From an uncultured Clostridia bacterium (GTDB taxonomy: Bacteria > Bacillota > Clostridia > Christensenellales > Aristaeellaceae): 64,000 bases of DNA. Positions 34,284-42,649 of the stretch are shown here, piece by piece. Location: NCBI GenBank assembly GCA_946187775.1, contig CAMHSI010000003.1, positions 1 through 64,000 on the forward strand. Direction: 5' to 3'. The notes below the pieces were generated by a model. It was not told the DNA's origin and ran no database searches. It saw only the letters and a list, made by a program, of their open reading frames with translations. Position 1 is the stretch's first letter. The number at the start of each line of letters is the position of its first letter. A program made the position numbers and the translations under genes.

Positions 34284-34312
34284 AAAAAGCCGTTCACAGC
34301 GAACGGCTTTTT
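34284..34312. terminator. Bidirectional terminator
   Basis: GCCGTTC (34289-34295) pairs with GAACGGC (34301-34307), with A5 before and T5 after. It ends the coaBC operon and the convergent rsfS unit. Confidence 0.92.
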
Positions 34313-34335
34313 CAATACGGGAGCGGGAAGGCGGG

Positions 34336-34701
34336 TCAGTCCGGCACCGTCTGGTCGAAGGGAAGATCCAGCGTGTTGGTGCCGTCGTTCCACAGGCGGT
34401 CGAGGCCGTAAAAGGCGCGCTCCTCCTGGTGGAAAAGGTGAACCATGATGCTGCCGTAATCCAGAACGGCCCAGCGGCCCTCCCGGGAGCCTTCGCTGCG
34501 GCGGAGGAGGACGTTTTCGCCGGCCATGAACTCATCGGCGACATCGGTCAGGGAAGAGACCTGATTCGCGGTTCTTCCGCTGGCGATGACAAGATAGTCG
34601 CACAGCACCGTGAGATGGGATACATTGAGGACAACGATGTCCCGGGCTTTTTTTTCATAGAGCAGGGATGCCAGATGAAGTACCAGTTCCTGATCCTGCA
34701 T
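34336..34701 (-). CDS. rsfS: Ribosomal silencing factor RsfS
   Basis: The 121-residue protein binds ribosomal protein uL14 and blocks subunit joining under starvation. YEKKARDIVVLNVSHLTVLCDYLVIASGRTANQV and the C-terminal WAVLDYGSIMVHLFHQEERAFYGLDRLW are diagnostic. The ATG at 34701 has AGGAGG upstream; the longer frame runs through the intergenic gap and the previous gene. Confidence 0.95.
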   Translation of the reverse strand: MQDQELVLHLASLLYEKKARDIVVLNVSHLTVLCDYLVIASGRTANQVSSLTDVADEFMAGENVLLRRSEGSREGRWAVLDYGSIMVHLFHQEERAFYGLDRLWNDGTNTLDLPFDQTVPD

Positions 34702-34721
34702 GAGATTCCTCCTGTTCAGTA

Positions 34722-35672
34722 TTATTTGACGGAAACGGCGGGCAGTGCCCTGAGCCAGGCAATGGTATCCAGGGTTCGCGGATACAGCGGGTATCCTCTG
34801 GAGCGGACGTGGTCTGCAGTGCTTTCCAGGGAGAAGAGGAGCGCCTTTTCCAGGGAGGACCCGGCGAGATGGCGCGTTTCCTCCAGCCCGGGGAAAGGTT
34901 CCCGGTTGGGCTCGATAAAATCGGCAAGGCAGACGCACATGGCAAGGGGGGACATTCCGGGACAGCCGGTATTATGGTACGCGATGGCGGAAAGCATGTC
35001 CGGATCGGTGATCCCGTAATCCCGGCGGGCCAGGACGGCGCCGACGATGGAATGAAGCAGAGCCGGGGAGGCCAGCACTTCGGGCTCGTCGGTCAGGTGA
35101 TTCTCGCGGGCGATTTCCTGCATCTCCGGAAGGGGAAGGCACTTGGCGCAGTCATGAAACAGGCCGGCTTCCTCCGCCTTTGCCGCATCGGCGCCAAAGG
35201 CTGCGGCAAGCTGCGCCGCGGTGCGGGCAACGGAGAGGGAATGGGCGAAGCGATGGGGATTCAGCGCCTTGAAAAGGAGGCGGATCCTGGACTCCGCATC
35301 GTCGATCCGGGGACGGCGGGCGCCGTACAGATCCAGCAGATCGCAGTACTCCTGCACAGAGGGGCACAGCTCCTTCCCGGCGGAAACCGGCGGGGGAAGG
35401 GGAATCAGCTTATCCCCGGGGAACAGGGCGCGAAGGGCGGCAGACCCCTCACCCCTTTTCAGCTTCACGGGGACCAGGTCCCTGGATCCGGCGCAGGCAG
35501 CGACCAGCATCCTCCAGCGATCCCTTCGGGGCGTTCCGGCGGAAGCGCCGGACAGCACAAGCAGGACCCGGTCCAGCCGAAGCTCCCGGAGGGAGGAAAG
35601 GCAGGATTCCGTGTGTGCCAGGGAGACGGGATCGAAGGTACCGAGGAGATAGCCAGTGCGATAACCAGACAA
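34722..35672 (-). CDS. YqeK-type HD phosphohydrolase with a degenerate NadD-like N-terminal domain
   Basis: The 316-residue protein joins two domains. Residues 1-125 resemble a shortened NadD nucleotidyltransferase: GTFDPVSLAH lies where active enzymes have GTFDPxHxGH, so the first His and the Gly are Ser and Ala; the ISSTxIR block is missing. Residues 140-316 match YqeK, with RFAHSLSVARTAA, LFHDCAKCLP, LLHSIVGAVLA and AYHNTG as HD metal ligands. YqeK hydrolyses diadenosine tetraphosphate. TTG at 35672 is chosen because GGAGG lies 8 nt upstream. In Firmicutes nadD-yqeK-rsfS are normally adjacent; here nadD and yqeK are fused and the NadD part looks inactive. Confidence 0.85.
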   Translation of the reverse strand: MSGYRTGYLLGTFDPVSLAHTESCLSSLRELRLDRVLLVLSGASAGTPRRDRWRMLVAACAGSRDLVPVKLKRGEGSAALRALFPGDKLIPLPPPVSAGKELCPSVQEYCDLLDLYGARRPRIDDAESRIRLLFKALNPHRFAHSLSVARTAAQLAAAFGADAAKAEEAGLFHDCAKCLPLPEMQEIARENHLTDEPEVLASPALLHSIVGAVLARRDYGITDPDMLSAIAYHNTGCPGMSPLAMCVCLADFIEPNREPFPGLEETRHLAGSSLEKALLFSLESTADHVRSRGYPLYPRTLDTIAWLRALPAVSVK

Positions 35673-35721
35673 AGGAGCGTCCTCCGCGAAAACAATATAA
35701 AACAGCCTTGAAACTACATTC

Positions 35722-35750
35722 ATTATAAACCAAAGCCGGCCGGATGGGAA
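35722..35750 (-). promoter_or_regulatory. Promoter of the yqeK-rsfS unit
   Basis: TTCCCA and TATAAT are 17 bp apart on the minus strand, about 50 bp before the TTG start. Confidence 0.68.
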
Positions 35751-35791
35751 GGGAAAAAAGCCCGGAATGATACATTTTTTTCGGGAAAGGG

Positions 35792-35820
35792 TTGCAATTT
35801 GGACGCAAACATGATATTAT
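35792..35820 (+). promoter_or_regulatory. Promoter of rpsT
   Basis: TTGCAA (35792-35797) and TATTAT (35815-35820) are 17 bp apart, with TGA extending the -10. The rpmE promoter (51694-51722) has the same boxes and spacing. Confidence 0.85.
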
Positions 35821-35865
35821 GCCATGCGATGGTTTTTTAAGGATCCTAAGGGGAGGTGAACCGAG

Positions 35866-36132
35866 TTGCCGAATATCCAGTCCGCTAAGAAGCGCGTCAA
35901 GGTCAGCGAAAAGAAAAACCTGCGTAATCGCATCGTTAAGAGCGGCATGCGTACTTCCGTTCGCAAGTTTGATGCTGCTGTAGCCGCCGACCCGTCCAAT
36001 GCCAATGAGCAGTTGTCCGCGACTTCCGCTGTGATCGATAAGGCTGCTTCCAAGGGCGTTATTCACAAGAATGCCGCCAATCGGAAGAAGGCCCGTCTGG
36101 CCAAGCAGCTGAACAAGGCTGCCGCGGTGTAA
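35866..36132 (+). CDS. rpsT: 30S ribosomal protein S20
   Basis: The 88-residue basic protein has the S20 pattern PNIQSAKKRVKVSEKKNLRNR and a C-terminal IHKNAANRKKARLAKQLN. It binds 16S rRNA. The start is TTG at 35866 with GGGGAGGTGAACCGAG before it. TTG or other weak starts are known for rpsT in other bacteria, where they serve in autoregulation. Codons favour CGT/CGC for Arg. Confidence 0.96.
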   Translation: MPNIQSAKKRVKVSEKKNLRNRIVKSGMRTSVRKFDAAVAADPSNANEQLSATSAVIDKAASKGVIHKNAANRKKARLAKQLNKAAAV

Positions 36133-36152
36133 GCGAGAGAATCGCGTGTGAT

Positions 36153-36189
36153 AAACTCCTTTCCGAACAAGAAGGGGGTTTTTCTTTTA
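36153..36189 (+). terminator. Terminator of rpsT
   Basis: AAACTCCTTTC (36153-36163) pairs, with a few G-T pairs, with GAAGGGGGTTT (36171-36181), followed by a T-rich tract. Confidence 0.78.
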
Positions 36190-36251
36190 TCCTTCGGAAG
36201 GAAAACGGGGACTGACCCGTTTGATTAGCGTAAGATATCGCAGGGAATGCC

Positions 36252-36281
36252 TTGCCACGGGGCATGATATGCGTGTACAAT
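36252..36281 (+). promoter_or_regulatory. Promoter of the SH3 repeat protein gene
   Basis: TTGCCA (36252-36257) and TACAAT (36276-36281) are spaced 18 bp, 45 bp before the chosen start. Confidence 0.65.
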
Positions 36282-36326
36282 CATTAAGGATCAGAGATGC
36301 ATCCAGAGAAGGAGACTGATACGGAA

Positions 36327-37265
36327 ATGATACGGAAAGCAAGGCGTTTTCCCGCAGCGCTGTTCCTTGCCCTCGTGATACTGTTTGCCGCAGTGTGCGG
36401 CACGGCGGGCGCGGAGAGAACAGGGAAGGTACGCGGAGGATGGCTGATCCTGCGCAGCTATCCGTCCTACAACGGGAAACAGCTGGCCAGCTATCCGACG
36501 GGGACGGTTGTGACCATTACCGGGCAGAGCGGCGCCTGGTACGCGGTGACCGCGCCGGACGGACTGAGCGGATACATGCTCGGGAGCTACCTGACCGTGA
36601 GCGGGGACGACCTGGTGGTCGGCGGGGACGCCTGGGTAACCAGCACGAACGGGCTGAACGTGCGGCTCCGGTCCGGCAACGGAACGAGATACGGCGTGAT
36701 CGCGTCCTATCCGCCGGGAACAAAATGCAAAATCGTGGACAAGCTGGGGACCTTCTGCAGGATCGATATCGGCAAATACACCGGATATATGATGACGAAG
36801 TTCCTGACGGCAACGGATCCGGGCAGCGGCGGAGGAGGAGGAGGAACGGTGCTGTATGACGTATACGTTACCAGCACCAACGGCCGGGGCGTGAACATGC
36901 GCTCCACGCCCTCCAAGGGAAACAACGTGATTGGCTTCTACGACGTTGGGACAAAGGCGGGAATGATCACCCCGGGAGGAACCTGGAGCCGGATTTCCAT
37001 CGACGGGAAAACCGGATACATGATGACGGCGTTCCTGAGCAAAACGGTGCCGGATCCCTTCGTTCCGAGCGGCGGCAGCTATGTGATCAGCTACAACGGA
37101 AAGAATGTCAACCTGCGGAACGGCCCGGGATACAACCACACGGTAATCGGAACCTACGCCCCGGGAACCCCCCTGACGATCCTTACGCCCGGCCCCCAGT
37201 GGGATTTCATCCTGATCGGCGGGGTATACGGGTACATGATGAACCAGTTTATCGTGACCAAATAA
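36327..37265 (+). CDS. Secreted protein with four SH3b repeats
   Basis: The 312-residue protein has a signal peptide (IRKARRF, hydrophobic core, cleavage probably after AGA) and then four bacterial SH3 repeats of about 65 residues. Each ends in an aromatic-Gly-Tyr-Met block (SGYMLGSYL, TGYMMTKFL, TGYMMTAFL, YGYMMNQFI). SH3b domains bind peptidoglycan. No enzymatic domain is attached. ATG at 36327 makes a standard signal peptide; ATG at 36297 has AGGA at 6 nt and would add ten residues, so the start is uncertain. A glycine run links repeats 2 and 3. Confidence 0.85.
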   Translation: MIRKARRFPAALFLALVILFAAVCGTAGAERTGKVRGGWLILRSYPSYNGKQLASYPTGTVVTITGQSGAWYAVTAPDGLSGYMLGSYLTVSGDDLVVGGDAWVTSTNGLNVRLRSGNGTRYGVIASYPPGTKCKIVDKLGTFCRIDIGKYTGYMMTKFLTATDPGSGGGGGGTVLYDVYVTSTNGRGVNMRSTPSKGNNVIGFYDVGTKAGMITPGGTWSRISIDGKTGYMMTAFLSKTVPDPFVPSGGSYVISYNGKNVNLRNGPGYNHTVIGTYAPGTPLTILTPGPQWDFILIGGVYGYMMNQFIVTK

Positions 37266-37346
37266 ACCGGGAAACCGCAAGGGATTTTATGTCAGAAATA
37301 TGAAAAAAAGATGAATATCCTTCTTTCTTTTTCAGGGTAGCTCGTG

Positions 37347-37352
37347 TATAAT
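37347..37352 (+). promoter_or_regulatory. -10 box of the cdaA operon
   Basis: A perfect TATAAT lies 29 bp before cdaA. The region 17 bp upstream (TTTCTT) is a poor -35 box. Confidence 0.55.
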
Positions 37353-37381
37353 AAAATGAAAGGGAAGAAGGGGGTGAGCAG

Positions 37382-38263
37382 ATGACCAACCTGATGGGGA
37401 CGCTGAGAACCATGATCTGGAATCTGACTCACCGGGTCAGAATCACCGACATGATCGACATACTGATCGTGGCGGTGATTATTTATGAGCTTCTTCTGCT
37501 TACGCGGCATACCAGGGGCAGCGCGCTGCTGAAGGGAATGCTGATGATCCTGGTGATCGTGCTGCTGAGCAACCTGCTGGGGCTGGTGAGCCTGAACTGG
37601 CTGCTGAACGCCATCCTGCAGAACGGCGCGGTTGTGCTGGTGATCCTGTTCCAGCCGGAGCTGCGGAAGGCGCTGGAACGCATGGGCCGGAGCCGCGTGT
37701 TCAAGAAAGGCCCCAAGAAAAGCCAGGACGAAGAGCGGGATACCATTATTTCCGAAATTATCCAGACCATTATGGACCTGAGCAAGCGCCGGGTCGGCGC
37801 CCTGATCGTTTTTGAGCAGCAGACAGGGCTGCAGGACGTGATTGATACCGGGACCAGGCTGAACGCTGAAATCTCCGCACCGCTGCTGGAGAACATCTTT
37901 GAGCCCAACACGCCCCTTCATGACGGAGCCGTTGTGATCCGGGACAGGGAGATTATGGCAGCGGCGTGCATCCTGCCGCTGGCGGAGGCCAGCGGCGTCA
38001 GCCGGGAGCTCGGTACGCGGCACCGCGCCGCGGTGGGCATCAGCGAGAATACGGACGCGCTGGTGCTGGTGGTTTCTGAGGAAACCGGAATCGTCAGCAT
38101 GGCCCGGGACGGCGCCCTGACGAGGCCGCTGACGGTGAAAGCCCTGGAGAAGATCCTGGACGAGCTGTACACCGAGAAGAAGACCAAGCTGCTCTCTTTC
38201 CTGAAAGCCATGATAGACGGGAAAGATCCGGAAGCGGAAGCGGAGGGAAAGACAAGTGAGTAA
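37382..38263 (+). CDS. cdaA: Diadenylate cyclase CdaA
   Basis: The 293-residue enzyme makes c-di-AMP from two ATP. Three N-terminal membrane segments (about 22-100) precede the DAC domain with the two signature blocks: DGAVVIRD (DGA at about 180) and GTRHRAAVGISE (RHR at about 212). GGGGGTGAGCAG precedes the ATG. It overlaps cdaR by 8 nt. The usual third gene, glmM, is absent; unrelated genes follow. Confidence 0.96.
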   Translation: MTNLMGTLRTMIWNLTHRVRITDMIDILIVAVIIYELLLLTRHTRGSALLKGMLMILVIVLLSNLLGLVSLNWLLNAILQNGAVVLVILFQPELRKALERMGRSRVFKKGPKKSQDEERDTIISEIIQTIMDLSKRRVGALIVFEQQTGLQDVIDTGTRLNAEISAPLLENIFEPNTPLHDGAVVIRDREIMAAACILPLAEASGVSRELGTRHRAAVGISENTDALVLVVSEETGIVSMARDGALTRPLTVKALEKILDELYTEKKTKLLSFLKAMIDGKDPEAEAEGKTSE

Positions 38264-39329
38264 AGCATCCTTCTCCGCCCGGGCGAAGGCCGCCGGCAAG
38301 CAGCTGCGGATGATCTTCCGGCACATCGTATTCCACAACGGATGGATCAAGCTGATCGCGGTGCTGATCTCCGTGATCCTGTGGGCCGGGCTGATCTCCC
38401 AGGATGATTCCCTGACACGGGACAAGACCTGGCAGAACGTGAACATCACCGTCAGCGGAGCGGACACGCTCCGGCGGAACGGATATGTGGTGGTCAGCGA
38501 TATGGACCAGCTGCTGTCCAACGTTACCGTTACTGCAGCGGTTCCGCAGCGGCAGTATGAAACGGCGGAAACATCCGCCTACAACCTCCGGGTGGACCTT
38601 TCCAGGATCAGCGGAACCGGGAAGCAGGAGCTGAAAATCCTGAGCACGGCAAGCGGCACCTACGGGAAGGTTGTGAACACTGTTCCCTCGGCACTGACCG
38701 TTGATGTGGAGGACTACGTTGTGCGGCAGCGGATTCCCGTATCGGTGACGGTTACGGGGGATTACCAGAACGGATGGTACAGGGACTGGTACATTCCCAG
38801 TCCTTCGGTGGATCCGGCGCTGATTTCCGTAAACGGGCCGAGATCCCTTGTGCAGACCATTTCAAGGGCCAGGGTTTTCCTGGACCCGGATTCCCTGGAC
38901 TGGACCGAGGAATCCGTTCTTACCACCGGGGAAATCAAGCTGTACAACCGGGCGGGGGAACTGGTTGAAAGCCCGCTGCTGGGGATCACAACGGAATCCC
39001 TGATGATTGACTCCGTGCTGATTGAGGCCAGCGCGCTGCCGACAAAGGCTTTTTCCACCGAGGAGCAGATCGGCCTGAGCGGAAGCGTCCGGGACGGATA
39101 CAGGGTGGTGTCCATGAAAATCTCCCCGGAGACGGTCCGGGTAGCCGCGAAGAGCGAAATCCTGGAGCAGCTGGACGACCTTCCCCTGGATCAGTACATC
39201 ATTGACCTGCAGACGCTGCAGGAAGGAACCACGGTATTCAACATCAAAGTGCAGAAGCCTTCGGAGGACGCGGTTCTTTCCAACGATACCGTGATTGTTA
39301 CGCTCGAGGTTGAGAAGGTCGAAGAATAA
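38256..39329 (+). CDS. cdaR: CdaA regulator CdaR (YbbR-domain protein)
   Basis: The 357-residue protein has one N-terminal membrane span (LIAVLISVILWAGLI) and extracytoplasmic YbbR repeats (for example RIPVSVTVTGDYQNGWY and SVNGPRSLVQTISRARVFLD). CdaR modulates CdaA. The start is GTG at 38256, with GGAGG 9 nt upstream, inside the cdaA 3' end. Confidence 0.93.
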   Translation: MSKASFSARAKAAGKQLRMIFRHIVFHNGWIKLIAVLISVILWAGLISQDDSLTRDKTWQNVNITVSGADTLRRNGYVVVSDMDQLLSNVTVTAAVPQRQYETAETSAYNLRVDLSRISGTGKQELKILSTASGTYGKVVNTVPSALTVDVEDYVVRQRIPVSVTVTGDYQNGWYRDWYIPSPSVDPALISVNGPRSLVQTISRARVFLDPDSLDWTEESVLTTGEIKLYNRAGELVESPLLGITTESLMIDSVLIEASALPTKAFSTEEQIGLSGSVRDGYRVVSMKISPETVRVAAKSEILEQLDDLPLDQYIIDLQTLQEGTTVFNIKVQKPSEDAVLSNDTVIVTLEVEKVEE

Positions 39330-39340
39330 AGGAGCTATGA

Positions 39341-40024
39341 ATGGGCAGCTTTGCAAATACCGTTTTCAGCGTTCTGCTGGGATGGGTGCAGGCCGTGATT
39401 TCCATGCTCTGGTCTGCCCTGTCTTCCGGAAACGGAAACCCGTTTCTTCAGTTCATCGGAAACAACTGGATCGTGATTGCCCTGGTCCTGTGCGCAGCAG
39501 GACTTGCGGCTGATTTTACCGTTTATCTTTTCCGGTGGAAGCCGTACAAGGTCTGGCGGTCCGCCCTGCGCAGGCTGCTGGGAAGAAGGGGTGAAACCGG
39601 GGAAACGGCGGAAGAAGAGGCCGCGCCGGCGGAGCCCGAGGTTCCCGCGCGCAGGTTTGCGGCGCAGCGGGAAGCGGAACCGGAGACGGACGAGCTTGAA
39701 AGATGGCGGACTCCCGAGGAAGAGATCCCGGAGGCGCCGGAAGAGGAAGAGCCGGACGAGGTTACCCCGGCAGGATACGTTGTTCCCGCGGACAGCCCTT
39801 ACCGGAGGCCCGCGCAGGCATACACGGAAGAGGAACGGCAGATTCCGGCGGAAAGGGAACGGCCCGGAAGGAGACGGACCCGGCTGATCCGCCTGCTGGG
39901 GGATCCGGACAACGAAGAGGAATTCCACTATAATCCCCCGAAACCGATCGTGGACCGGCGGGAAGCGTACAACGCCCCGGTCTATCCGGAAAACTGGCAG
40001 GGAAGCAGGGATCAGGACAAATGA
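39341..40024 (+). CDS. Unrecognised membrane protein with acidic tail
   Basis: I do not recognise this 227-residue protein. Two hydrophobic segments (about 8-27 and 40-63: WIVIALVLCAAGLAADFTVYLF) are followed by a basic patch (RRLLGRR) and a long Glu/Pro/Arg-rich, probably disordered cytosolic tail. The C terminus has a DPDNEEEFHYNPP motif. AAGGAG precedes the ATG. It lies 11 bp after cdaR and overlaps the next ATPase gene by 4 nt, so it is part of the c-di-AMP operon. Confidence 0.78.
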   Translation: MGSFANTVFSVLLGWVQAVISMLWSALSSGNGNPFLQFIGNNWIVIALVLCAAGLAADFTVYLFRWKPYKVWRSALRRLLGRRGETGETAEEEAAPAEPEVPARRFAAQREAEPETDELERWRTPEEEIPEAPEEEEPDEVTPAGYVVPADSPYRRPAQAYTEEERQIPAERERPGRRRTRLIRLLGDPDNEEEFHYNPPKPIVDRREAYNAPVYPENWQGSRDQDK

Positions 40025-40710
40025 CGAACATATTCGGAAAACACCGGTTTGTGGTGATCACCGGAAACTACGGCAGCGGGAAAACGGAGATTTCCCTGAA
40101 TCTCGCGATGGAATGCGCAAAAAGGGAAAAGACCACGCTGGTGGACCTGGACATCGTGAACCCATACTTCAGGACGGGAGAGAAGGCGGAAGAGCTGAAA
40201 GCAGCCGGCATCCGGGTGCTGATGCCCACCTTCGCCCTGACAACCGTGGATATTCCGGCCTTGCCGGCGGAGATCCAGAGCGTGTTTGAGGTGCCCTCCG
40301 ACCGGGTGATTTTTGACGTGGGGGGAGACGATACGGGAGCGGCGGCGCTGGGCAGGTATTATCCGTCCTTCATGAAATTCAGGGAGAATACGGTTTCAGC
40401 GCTGGTGATCAACTGCATGCGGCCCCTGACCGGGACGGCAGAGGACATCCTGGACCTGGCCCGGCGGATTGAAGGCAGGGGCCGGCTGAAGACCGACCTG
40501 CTGATCAACAACACCAACCTGGCGGACCAGACTACCCCCGAAATGATTGAGCATGGAGAGCGCATTGTGCTTGAATGCGCCCGGGAGCTGGGGATCAGCC
40601 GGGTCTGCACCACCGGGAAAGAAGAGATTCTCCGCCGGAGCAGCCTGCATACCCCGGTGATCCCGGTGCGGAGATACATGGTTCCTGAATGGATGGAGGA
40701 ACAGGAATGA
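40021..40710 (+). CDS. P-loop ATPase of the MinD/ParA type
   Basis: The 229-residue protein has GNYGSGKTE (15-23) as P-loop and LVDLDIVNPYFRTGE as switch-like block, then VIFDVGGDDTGAAAL and DLLINNTNLADQTT. The fold is SIMIBI (MinD/ParA/Mrp), but the deviant Walker A lysine (KGGxxK) is absent. The role is unknown. It starts inside the stop of the membrane protein gene (ATGA) and ends inside the start of the rRNA methyltransferase gene, so all three are translationally coupled. Confidence 0.82.
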   Translation: MTNIFGKHRFVVITGNYGSGKTEISLNLAMECAKREKTTLVDLDIVNPYFRTGEKAEELKAAGIRVLMPTFALTTVDIPALPAEIQSVFEVPSDRVIFDVGGDDTGAAALGRYYPSFMKFRENTVSALVINCMRPLTGTAEDILDLARRIEGRGRLKTDLLINNTNLADQTTPEMIEHGERIVLECARELGISRVCTTGKEEILRRSSLHTPVIPVRRYMVPEWMEEQE

Positions 40711-42017
40711 CCGCATTGCCGGAAGCCTTTACGGAAAGAATGAGCCGACAGCTCGGAGAGAAGCTGCCGGATTTTTTGCGTGCGCTGGCGGGAAGACCGG
40801 TGCGGGGGATCCGGATGAACCCGGAGAAACCCTTCGAGGGAATGGAAGCCTATACGGGGGGAGAAAGGATTCCCTGGACGGAGACAGGATATGTGCTTCC
40901 GGAAGAAAGCACGGCCGGCGCCACGGTGTTTCACGAGGCGGGGGCCTTCTACCTGCAGGAGCCGGCGGCGATGCTTCCGGCGGAGGTGATGGACGCCCGG
41001 CCGGGAGAGATCCTGCTGGACCTGTGCGCCGCGCCGGGAGGAAAATCGACGCAGATGGGCCTGAAGCTGAAGGGAGAGGGGCTCCTTGTATGCAACGAGC
41101 CGATCCGGAAAAGGGCGCAGATCCTGAGCCGGAACATCGAGCGGATGGGGATCACGAACAGCATCGTGACCAGCTGCTTTCCGGACAAAATACCGGAAAG
41201 CTGGAACGGGATGTTCGACGGTGTGCTGGTGGACGCCCCCTGCTCGGGAGAAGGAATGTTCCGGAGGGACCCGGAGACCCGGAAGGAATGGACCGCGGAG
41301 CAGGCGTCGGGATGCGCGAAAAGGCAGCGGGAGATCATGCGGGAGGCCGCGCGGCTTGTGAGACCCGGGGGACGGCTCGTGTACTCAACATGCACCTACA
41401 ATCCGGAGGAAAACGAGGAGATTGTCGGGTGGTTCACCCGGGAGTTTCCGGAATTCCGGACGGAACCGTTCCGGGTTCCGGGAGCGGACGGGGAGAAGGG
41501 ATACTACCTCTGCCTTCCGCACCGGGACATCGGAGAGGGACAGTTTACAGCCCTGATGAGGAGAACGGGGACAGGGGAGCGGCCTCGGATGAACCGGCCC
41601 TTCCCCCTGCCGGACCGGGAGGAGCTGCGGCTGTTCCGGGAGCAGTTCCCCTGGCTGCCGGAGCCGGACGGCCGGTTCGGAAGCCTGCTGGTGCGGACGG
41701 GGCAATGCCCGGACCTGCGGGGCGTTCCTGTGCTGCGGGCTGGACTGCACCTGGCGGAAGCGCGGGGGAAGATCCTGATTCCGGACCATGCGGCCGCGCT
41801 GGGCGGAAGGATCGTCAATGACGCGCCGGTGACGGAGCTGGGAAGGGAAGACGCCGCCCGGTATCTTTCCGGACTCAGCGTTGAGGGGGACGCCGGGGGA
41901 TGGACCGTCCTCCGGTACCGGGGTCTTCCGCTGGGCTGGGGAAAGGGAAGCGGCGGACAGATCAAGAACCATTACCCGAAGGGACTCCGCAAGGAACGGA
42001 TCCTTACGGAACCGTAA
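40707..42017 (+). CDS. RsmB/RsmF-family rRNA m5C methyltransferase
   Basis: The 436-residue protein has the NOL1/NOP2/Sun fold: LDLCAAPGGKSTQM (SAM binding), VDAPCSGEGMFRRD (PC motif), and YSTCTYNPEENE (TC catalytic Cys). The N-terminal VRGIRMNPEK and a C-terminal LGWGKGSGGQIKNHYPKGLR region match the RsmF/YebU-like group. It methylates a cytosine in 16S rRNA or a tRNA. ATG at 40707 has GGAGG 7 nt upstream. Confidence 0.92.
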   Translation: MTALPEAFTERMSRQLGEKLPDFLRALAGRPVRGIRMNPEKPFEGMEAYTGGERIPWTETGYVLPEESTAGATVFHEAGAFYLQEPAAMLPAEVMDARPGEILLDLCAAPGGKSTQMGLKLKGEGLLVCNEPIRKRAQILSRNIERMGITNSIVTSCFPDKIPESWNGMFDGVLVDAPCSGEGMFRRDPETRKEWTAEQASGCAKRQREIMREAARLVRPGGRLVYSTCTYNPEENEEIVGWFTREFPEFRTEPFRVPGADGEKGYYLCLPHRDIGEGQFTALMRRTGTGERPRMNRPFPLPDREELRLFREQFPWLPEPDGRFGSLLVRTGQCPDLRGVPVLRAGLHLAEARGKILIPDHAAALGGRIVNDAPVTELGREDAARYLSGLSVEGDAGGWTVLRYRGLPLGWGKGSGGQIKNHYPKGLRKERILTEP

Positions 42018-42057
42018 AAAAAGCGCGGAGAAGGGCCTGAAAACAGAAAGAAAATGC

Positions 42058-42086
42058 TTGACTTGCAGGGACGTATGAGGTAAGAT
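42058..42086 (+). promoter_or_regulatory. Promoter of rplM-rpsI
   Basis: TTGACT (42058-42063) and TAAGAT (42081-42086) are separated by 17 bp. The leader is about 100 nt. Confidence 0.75.
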
Positions 42087-42180
42087 ATTCGTTGGCATCA
42101 AAAGCTCCGCCAGCCCCGGAAGCTCTTGACACTGATCCCGACATGCGACCATCATGGAGGGAATGATCAACCATCACTCT
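42087..42180 (+). promoter_or_regulatory. Candidate ribosomal protein L13 leader
   Basis: The roughly 100-nt leader can form an AGCT-CCG/CGG-AGCT hairpin near 42109-42134 and an ATCAT/ATGAT hairpin (42151-42167). L13 autoregulatory leaders are known upstream of rplM in Firmicutes. A covariance search would be needed to assign it. Confidence 0.35.
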
Positions 42181-42198
42181 AGGAGGAATAACCTTTGA
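42154..42198 (+). other. Possible 14-codon upstream ORF overlapping the rplM start
   Basis: The frame ATG (42154) to TGA (42196-42198) encodes [14 protein letters not shown]. Its stop shares TTGA with the TTG start of rplM. It has no clear ribosome binding site, so it may be chance. Confidence 0.2.
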
Positions 42199-42626
42199 AG
42201 ACTTTTATTCCGAAGACTGCGGACATTGACCGTAAATGGTATGTCGTAGATGCAGAGGGTATGGTTCTTGGCCGCCTGGCCAGCCAGGTTGCGAACATTC
42301 TTCGCGGCAAGAACAAGCCCATTTATACCCCCAATATGGACACCGGTGATTACGTGATCATCATCAACGCCTCCAAGGCGGTGCTGACGGGCAAGAAACT
42401 GGATCAGAAGATCTACTACCACCACAGCGGATACGCCGGCGGACTGAAGGAAACCAAGTATCGCAAGCTGATGGCCGAAAAGCCTGAATTTGCGGTCCGC
42501 CACGCGGTTGTCGGCATGCTGCCGAAGGGACCGCTGGGACGCCAGATGGCGAAGAAGCTCAAGATCTATGCCGGCGCTGAACATGATCAGGCTGCCCAGA
42601 AGCCTGAAGTGCTGGAACTGAAGTAA
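42195..42626 (+). CDS. rplM: 50S ribosomal protein L13
   Basis: The 143-residue protein has the L13 blocks [46 protein letters not shown] and [15 protein letters not shown]. The start is TTG at 42195 with AGGAGG 8 nt upstream. First gene of the rplM-rpsI pair. Confidence 0.97.
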   Translation: MKTFIPKTADIDRKWYVVDAEGMVLGRLASQVANILRGKNKPIYTPNMDTGDYVIIINASKAVLTGKKLDQKIYYHHSGYAGGLKETKYRKLMAEKPEFAVRHAVVGMLPKGPLGRQMAKKLKIYAGAEHDQAAQKPEVLELK

Positions 42627-42649
42627 GACGCGGAAAGGAGTAATCAGGA

